Shown here one piece after another: positions 59,499-64,000 of a stretch of 64,000 bases of DNA; the first letter of the stretch is position 1, and every line of letters begins with the position of its first letter. A program made the translations under genes and the position numbers. The notes beneath the pieces are model-generated. The model ran no database searches. It saw only the letters and a list, made by a program, of their open reading frames with translations, and had not been told where the DNA came from. Origin of the DNA: an uncultured Spirochaeta sp. (GTDB lineage: Bacteria; Spirochaetota; Spirochaetia; DSM-27196; Alkalispirochaetaceae); NCBI GenBank assembly GCA_913030605.1, contig CAJWEZ010000018.1, positions 1 through 64,000 on the forward strand, in the 5' to 3' direction.

Positions 59499-61218
59499 AA
59501 CGTTTCTTCTGATCGCCGAACACCGCCACGGACACGGCAGCGGCCACCTGCACCGGTGCGCCCGCCTTGCGCGGGAGCTCGATGGCCAGGTGGACTGGCT
59601 CCTTCCGGAGGACCCGCCGGATGGACACTATTCCCGCCGGGATGCGCTTCGTATGCTCGGAGAACCCGAGCTGCCGATCCGTTGGACCGATTCGCCGGCG
59701 TCGTCCTACGACATCGTCATCATCGACCGACGAGAGATGACCGCCGCCGAGCTCAACGGTCTTCCCGACGCCCGTCTGGTTATCGGGATCGACCTCGCAG
59801 GGGAGGCGCGTGACCGTGTCGATTTCGCGATCGACACGCTTGAAACGCCGGAACAGGTCGCGCCGCCCAACATCGCCGACAGCGGTCTGTTGCACCTCCC
59901 GGATACGGTCCGTGACGAGTGGCCACGGGAGATCCGGCACGTCCTTGTTGTGTTCGGCGGAACCGGCAGCGGTGCCACCGCCGCAGAGACGGGAGCTGCC
60001 ATTCCGGTTCCGGCCGACGGCTCGGTGAGCGTCGTCGCCGCACCGGACACGCAGGTACCGCCGGGGCTGACCGTTCTGCGGCCCTCCGGCGACCTTTCCG
60101 AACGACTCCACCAGTACGACCTCGTGGTGACCCACTATGGACTCACGGCGTATGAGGCAACCTGGGCGCGGGTGCCGGTGGTCCTGCTCAACCCGAGTCC
60201 CTACCACGAACGCCTTGCGGAGCGCGCCGGGTTCCGGTGTGTCGAGCGGGGGACCGACCTCAGCGCCATTCTCAAACACCCGGATTCGGTTGTGGAGGCC
60301 GGGCGCAGGATCCGTCCAGCCGGGCGCAGCAGCCTTGGCGATCTGGTGAACGGCCTGCTCCCCCCGCCGCGCCCGACCAGCCCGGTGGACGATCGACGGT
60401 TCGCGTCTGCCCTGGAACGGTTCGCGGAGCGTACGTTCTTTCGACACCCGGAAACGGGCCTGGTATTCATGAAGCGCTACCGGCCGGCGACGATTTCCTA
60501 CGACCGCGAGTATTTCTTCTCCGAGTACGAACGTCAGTACGGCCGAACCTATCTCGAAGATTTTGACCACATCGCGGCGATGGGACGCCGGCGCATGGGG
60601 AGGATTCTCAAATACCACGGACGACACCGGCGACCGCGGCTGCTCGACATCGGGTGTGCCTACGGTCCGTTTCTGCGCGCGGCTGCCGACAGCGGAGCCG
60701 ACGTTCTGGGGGTCGATGTCGCCGATGACGCAGTCCGCTACGTCACCGAGACGCTCGGACTGCCGGCACGGACCGCTCGCTTCCCGGATACCGGCGCGGA
60801 CGAACTCGGCGGTCCCTTCGACATCGTCACGATGTGGTATGTAATCGAACACTTTCCCGACCTGGACCGTGTCCTCGAACGGGTGGCGGATCTCATCCGT
60901 CCCGGAGGCCTCTTCGCCTTTTCCAGTCCCCACGGACGCGGGATTTCCGCTCGCCGAGACCTGCGGGAGTTCCTGCGCCGCAGTCCAGAGGACCACCACA
61001 CCGTTCTGGACCGCCATTCCCTGAACGCCGTGCTTTCCCGTTTCGGGTTCCGTCTGCGTGAGTTTCGATCCACCGGCCACCATCCGGAACGATTCGGCCT
61101 GCCACTGGGACGCAGGGCGGCCGCCGGCCAGGGATTCCGATACGGGCTCCTCAGAACAATTTCCACCGTCGGCGGCCTCGGTGACACCTTTGAGGCGATC
61201 GCGGAGCGCAGTGTATGA
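59467..61218 (+). CDS. Fusion of SpsG/PseG-like nucleotide-sugar hydrolase and SAM methyltransferase
   Basis: A 583-residue two-domain protein. Residues 1-310 match the SpsG/PseG GT-B type: EHRHGHGSGHLHRCARLARE, VLVVFGGTGSG and VVTHYGLTAYEATWARVPVV. PseG removes UDP from a sugar before the NeuB-type condensation. Residues 330-583 are a class I methyltransferase: LLDIGCAYGPFLRAA, then GVDVADDAVRYV and MWYVIEHFPDLDRVLE. Joining these two activities in one chain is unusual and suggests the product is methylated. Overlaps spsF by 32 bases and the ATP-grasp gene by four. Confidence 0.87.
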   Translation: MDSDNTETAPKTFLLIAEHRHGHGSGHLHRCARLARELDGQVDWLLPEDPPDGHYSRRDALRMLGEPELPIRWTDSPASSYDIVIIDRREMTAAELNGLPDARLVIGIDLAGEARDRVDFAIDTLETPEQVAPPNIADSGLLHLPDTVRDEWPREIRHVLVVFGGTGSGATAAETGAAIPVPADGSVSVVAAPDTQVPPGLTVLRPSGDLSERLHQYDLVVTHYGLTAYEATWARVPVVLLNPSPYHERLAERAGFRCVERGTDLSAILKHPDSVVEAGRRIRPAGRSSLGDLVNGLLPPPRPTSPVDDRRFASALERFAERTFFRHPETGLVFMKRYRPATISYDREYFFSEYERQYGRTYLEDFDHIAAMGRRRMGRILKYHGRHRRPRLLDIGCAYGPFLRAAADSGADVLGVDVADDAVRYVTETLGLPARTARFPDTGADELGGPFDIVTMWYVIEHFPDLDRVLERVADLIRPGGLFAFSSPHGRGISARRDLREFLRRSPEDHHTVLDRHSLNAVLSRFGFRLREFRSTGHHPERFGLPLGRRAAAGQGFRYGLLRTISTVGGLGDTFEAIAERSV

Positions 61219-62819
61219 CACGAACTCAGCGGGCAATTCTGATTCTTGGCGGCGGTACCATGCAGATTCCCGCGCTGCAGGCCGCGCGCGGGCTGGGCCT
61301 CCAGGTTCACATGGCCGACGGAAACGCTTCCTGTCCCGGCCGCGCAGACGCCGACGTGTTCCACCACGTCGATCTCCGAGATCGCGAGGGACTGCTCGCG
61401 TCAGCCCGGCAGATTGATCGGCTGGCTGGGGTGTTTACCGCGGGAACCGATTTTTCGAGCAGCGTGGCGTGGGTTGCCCAAGCCCTCGGACTGCCCGGCA
61501 TCCCGTACGAGACCAGCCTCGATGCCACCGACAAAGGGCGCATGCGGCGCCGACTGGAGTCGGGGGGCGTGCCGATTCCGCAGTACACCGTCGTCCAGCA
61601 GAACGAGTCTGCAGATCGCGCGATGGATCGATGCCGCCGGACGTTCTCGCTTCCCGTGGTGTGTAAACCGGTTGACAACATGGGAGCCCGCGGTGTGCGC
61701 CAGGTGGATCGATGGGACGAACTCACGCCGGCGGTCGCGGCTGCCCGCGAAACCTCCGTCGGCGGCGACGTCATCGTAGAGGAGCGAATACCGGGGCGTG
61801 AGTTCAGTCTCGACGCCCTCGTCATCGACGGGCGTATCGAGGTGACCGGCGTCGCGGACCGCCACGTCTTTTTTCCGCCCTGGTTCGTCGAACTCGGCCA
61901 CACGATACCCACCGCCCTGGACGCCCGGCGACAGGCGATCCTCGAGGCGACGTTCCGCGATGCGATCCGCGCCCTCGGCATCAATCGCGGCGCAGCAAAG
62001 GGCGATGTCTTTCTCGTCGAGGAACAGGATGGGCCCCGCGCCGTCGTCGGTGAGATCGCCGCCCGGTTGAGCGGCGGGTACATGTCCGGGTGGACGTATC
62101 CGCGCGCGACGGGTATCCCGCTGACAGAGCTCGCCATCCGCATCGCCATCGGCGAGAATCCGGCTCCTGAACACTTCCGGCCGCGACGGCAGCGGGTGTC
62201 GGCGGAACGCGCGGTGATCTCGGCCCCCGGTCGCGTTGAACGCGTCGTGGTGCCGGACGATGCCCTGCAGCCGGAGGAGGCTTTGTTTCTGCGTTGCGCC
62301 CCCGGCGACCGCGTGGCGCCACCCACCAACAATGTCGAAAAAGTTGCCAACGTCATCACCGTGGCCGATTCCCGAACCGCTGCGGAGGATCGCGCGCAAC
62401 AGTTGATCGGTCAGGTAGAGGTGCACCTGACACCAGGAGACCCGGAGAGCGACCGTTTTATGTTCCAGGACGGGTGGCGCTCCCGGTTTGCCAGCTTCGG
62501 CGTTGACGACGGCGATGGTGCGGCGATCGCCGCACGCCCCGGGGCGGGTGCGGAACTGCACCTCATTGCCGCGACCATGGGGAAGGGGCCACTTCCGGTT
62601 CGCGACCTTCCCGTGAAGCTCCGCCGCTCGATCCGTCCGCGGCACATCGTGCTGGCTCCCGACGAGCTGCTTGCGACGGCCGAGGAGCGTGGTATGATCC
62701 GATGGGAAGACGGCGCCACCGCCGTGGACGGATTTTTCTGGCGCGCGTTTCTCGCCGCCGGACTTCAGGGAATCGTGTACGTCCGTGCGACGGTGGCGGC
62801 GGAGGGAACTGCGCCATGA
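61215..62819 (+). CDS. ATP-grasp ligase-like protein
   Basis: A 534-residue ATP-grasp protein. After a Rossmann-like pre-ATP domain (AILILGGGTMQIPALQAARG) come the ATP-binding pieces PVVCKPVDNMGARGV, VIVEERIPGREFSLD and EIAARLSGGYMSG, in the order of carbamoyl-phosphate synthase or biotin carboxylase-type ligases. Such enzymes join a carboxylate to an amine. A further 130 residues without clear homology follow. In this operon it may attach an acyl group to an amino sugar. ATGA overlaps on both sides. Confidence 0.86.
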   Translation: MTRTQRAILILGGGTMQIPALQAARGLGLQVHMADGNASCPGRADADVFHHVDLRDREGLLASARQIDRLAGVFTAGTDFSSSVAWVAQALGLPGIPYETSLDATDKGRMRRRLESGGVPIPQYTVVQQNESADRAMDRCRRTFSLPVVCKPVDNMGARGVRQVDRWDELTPAVAAARETSVGGDVIVEERIPGREFSLDALVIDGRIEVTGVADRHVFFPPWFVELGHTIPTALDARRQAILEATFRDAIRALGINRGAAKGDVFLVEEQDGPRAVVGEIAARLSGGYMSGWTYPRATGIPLTELAIRIAIGENPAPEHFRPRRQRVSAERAVISAPGRVERVVVPDDALQPEEALFLRCAPGDRVAPPTNNVEKVANVITVADSRTAAEDRAQQLIGQVEVHLTPGDPESDRFMFQDGWRSRFASFGVDDGDGAAIAARPGAGAELHLIAATMGKGPLPVRDLPVKLRRSIRPRHIVLAPDELLATAEERGMIRWEDGATAVDGFFWRAFLAAGLQGIVYVRATVAAEGTAP

Positions 62820-63874
62820 CCGGGACTACACACAGAATGGTCGCCCTCGTTCTCCTGTTCTGGGTCGGCGTCGCCGCTGTCCATGCGCAGGACGCCGGCG
62901 GCGGCGCGGGGACCGCGTCGCCCGTGTCGCTTGAAGAGGTGCTTTCCCGGACCGGAGCGCGACTGCAGTGGGATCCCTACCGACAGCAGGGCGCTCTCGT
63001 GCGCGGCGGTCGCATGCTGAGTTTCGCCCTCGGCAGCACCACCGCGGTGCAGGATCTATCCGCGGTTCATCGCGTCGAACCGCCCCGCCGCGACGGCGGG
63101 ACACTCGAGTTCGGCCAGGACTTTCTCGCCCTGGCGCTGCAGGTCTTTCCACCCCCGGGACAGACACGCCGAATCTCTGCGATCTTCATCGATCCGGGGC
63201 ACGGCGGCAGGGACCCGGGGGCGATCGGACAGCACACGATCGACGGCGAGGTCCAGCGGGTCGAGGAAAAGGACATCGTCCTCACCGTCGGACAGCGTCT
63301 GCACGCGCTCCTCACGGCGCGGTACCCCGACAAGGAGATCGTTCTGTCGCGCGATACCGACGACTACCTCACCCTCGAGGAGCGGACAACACTTGCAAAC
63401 GGCATCGAGGCAGGGCCAAACGAGTCAGTGATTTTCATCTCGATCCACGCCAACGCCTCGCTCAACCGAAGCGCTCGCGGATTCGAGGTGTGGTTTCTGC
63501 CGCCCGAGTTCCGCCGACGCAACCTGGTGAGCGCCGAGGACGCCGGCGTCGAGGATCCCGACGTGCTTTCAATACTGAACACGATGCGGGAAGAGGAGAT
63601 CACACTGGAAAGCGTCCTCCTCGCCCGAAACGTTCTGTCGGGGATGGAGGGCTCGGTGGGACTCGGAACGCCGAATCGCGGGCTCCGGGAAGAGAGCTGG
63701 TACGTGGTGAGAAACGCCAAGATGCCGTCAATACTCATTGAGGTCGGTTTCGTGACGAATCGCGATGAATTCCTCCAGCTGCAGAACGATGCGTACTTGC
63801 AGCGTCTTTCCGAGGGTATCTATACTGGCGTGACAAATTTCGTTCGGAGTTTTGAAGAGGTCGGTGTTGAATAA
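62816..63874 (+). CDS. N-acetylmuramoyl-L-alanine amidase, exported
   Basis: A 352-residue cell-wall hydrolase with signal peptide (VALVLLFWVGVAAVHAQ), an N-terminal beta-rich region like AMIN or copper-amine-oxidase-type domains, and an Amidase_3 catalytic domain: zinc ligands in IDPGHGGRDPGAIG, EEKDIVL and ISIHANASLN, catalytic glutamate in SILIEVGFVTN. It cuts the amide bond between muramic acid and the stem peptide. ATG overlaps the ATP-grasp stop; the next gene begins inside its last codons. Confidence 0.93.
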   Translation: MTGTTHRMVALVLLFWVGVAAVHAQDAGGGAGTASPVSLEEVLSRTGARLQWDPYRQQGALVRGGRMLSFALGSTTAVQDLSAVHRVEPPRRDGGTLEFGQDFLALALQVFPPPGQTRRISAIFIDPGHGGRDPGAIGQHTIDGEVQRVEEKDIVLTVGQRLHALLTARYPDKEIVLSRDTDDYLTLEERTTLANGIEAGPNESVIFISIHANASLNRSARGFEVWFLPPEFRRRNLVSAEDAGVEDPDVLSILNTMREEEITLESVLLARNVLSGMEGSVGLGTPNRGLREESWYVVRNAKMPSILIEVGFVTNRDEFLQLQNDAYLQRLSEGIYTGVTNFVRSFEEVGVE

Positions 63875-64000
63875 ACGAACCCTGATCGCCCCGGCGGCAC
63901 TGCTGGCGGCGTTTCTAATCAGCTTTTTCTGGTACGTTCTGATACCCCAGGACATGCAGCGGCGTCTGCTCGTCTTCCCGGATACGGCGGGCGGTGAACG
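63867..64000 (+). CDS. Membrane or exported protein, truncated by window end
   Basis: The first 44 residues read MNKRTLIAPAALLAAFLISF then FWYVLIPQDMQRR, a basic start and one hydrophobic segment, so a signal anchor or signal peptide. The start is TTG at 63867, six bases after AGAGG and overlapping the amidase stop; GTG at 63864 is also possible. In several spirochaetes a GerMN-domain protein follows this kind of amidase, but the visible part cannot show it. Confidence 0.6.
   Translation, partial: MNKRTLIAPAALLAAFLISFFWYVLIPQDMQRRLLVFPDTAGGE

Overview
The window looks like a piece of the chromosome of a high-GC, probably free-living spirochaete. The lineage is suggested by several families I know mainly from spirochaetes: a UPF0164/FadL-like outer-membrane protein next to a very long helical-repeat protein and a receptor-type SpoIIE phosphatase, a spiro-SPASM protein, and a TAXI-type TRAP transporter with a fused permease. 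I did not resolve genus. Coding density is very high, most genes sit in tightly overlapping operons (ATGA, GTGA and TTGA junctions), and no gene-free stretch exceeds 300 bases. I saw no tRNA, rRNA, CRISPR array, insertion sequence or phage gene.

Layout. (1) 70-6730, minus: one eight-gene operon, lacI-type regulator, biotin ECF transporter bioY-bioM-bioN, trmL, proC, serS and a NeuB/SpsE-type sugar-acid synthase. (2) 6818-7324: thiol peroxidase. (3) 7434-12041, minus: rhomboid, prfA, prmC, rel. (4) 12124-16437, plus: lipA, a divergent NAD-dependent DNA ligase, a class III nucleotidyl cyclase. (5) 16511-19593, minus: flavoprotein and an unknown 588-residue protein. (6) 19759-25176, plus: metallophosphoesterase, GIN-domain protein, malQ, HDAC-like deacetylase, then marR-wrbA. 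(7) 25271-33206, minus: TAXI-TRAP uptake system with phosphoenolpyruvate carboxylase, PPP-type phosphatase, MATE exporter. (8) 33255-39010, plus: M29 aminopeptidase, HAD phosphatase, Gfo/Idh oxidoreductase, ktrB-ktrA potassium system and a small membrane protein. (9) 39022-48061: UPF0164 protein facing away from a 998-residue repeat protein and a giant Asp-box/HAMP/SpoIIE signalling protein. (10) 48091-56252: small envelope and accessory genes and xseAB. (11) 56314-64000, plus: spiro-SPASM protein, glycosyltransferase-like protein, SpsF, an SpsG-methyltransferase fusion, an ATP-grasp ligase, a cell-wall amidase and a truncated membrane protein.

Three signals stand out. First, many first genes of transcription units carry a TANNNT -10 box only 6-9 bases before the start codon, often with a good -35 box 17-18 bases further up, which indicates widespread leaderless mRNAs. 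Second, two large genes (ppc, and the SpoIIE receptor) have N-termini that extend past every ATG/GTG/TTG codon and appear to begin at ATC and ACG, each behind a strong Shine-Dalgarno sequence. Third, the right-end glycan cluster combines nonulosonate-type activation enzymes with a methyltransferase fusion, an ATP-grasp ligase and a radical-SAM-like protein without its iron-sulfur cysteines; together with the NeuB homologue at the left end this may build a modified sugar acid, perhaps for flagellin.
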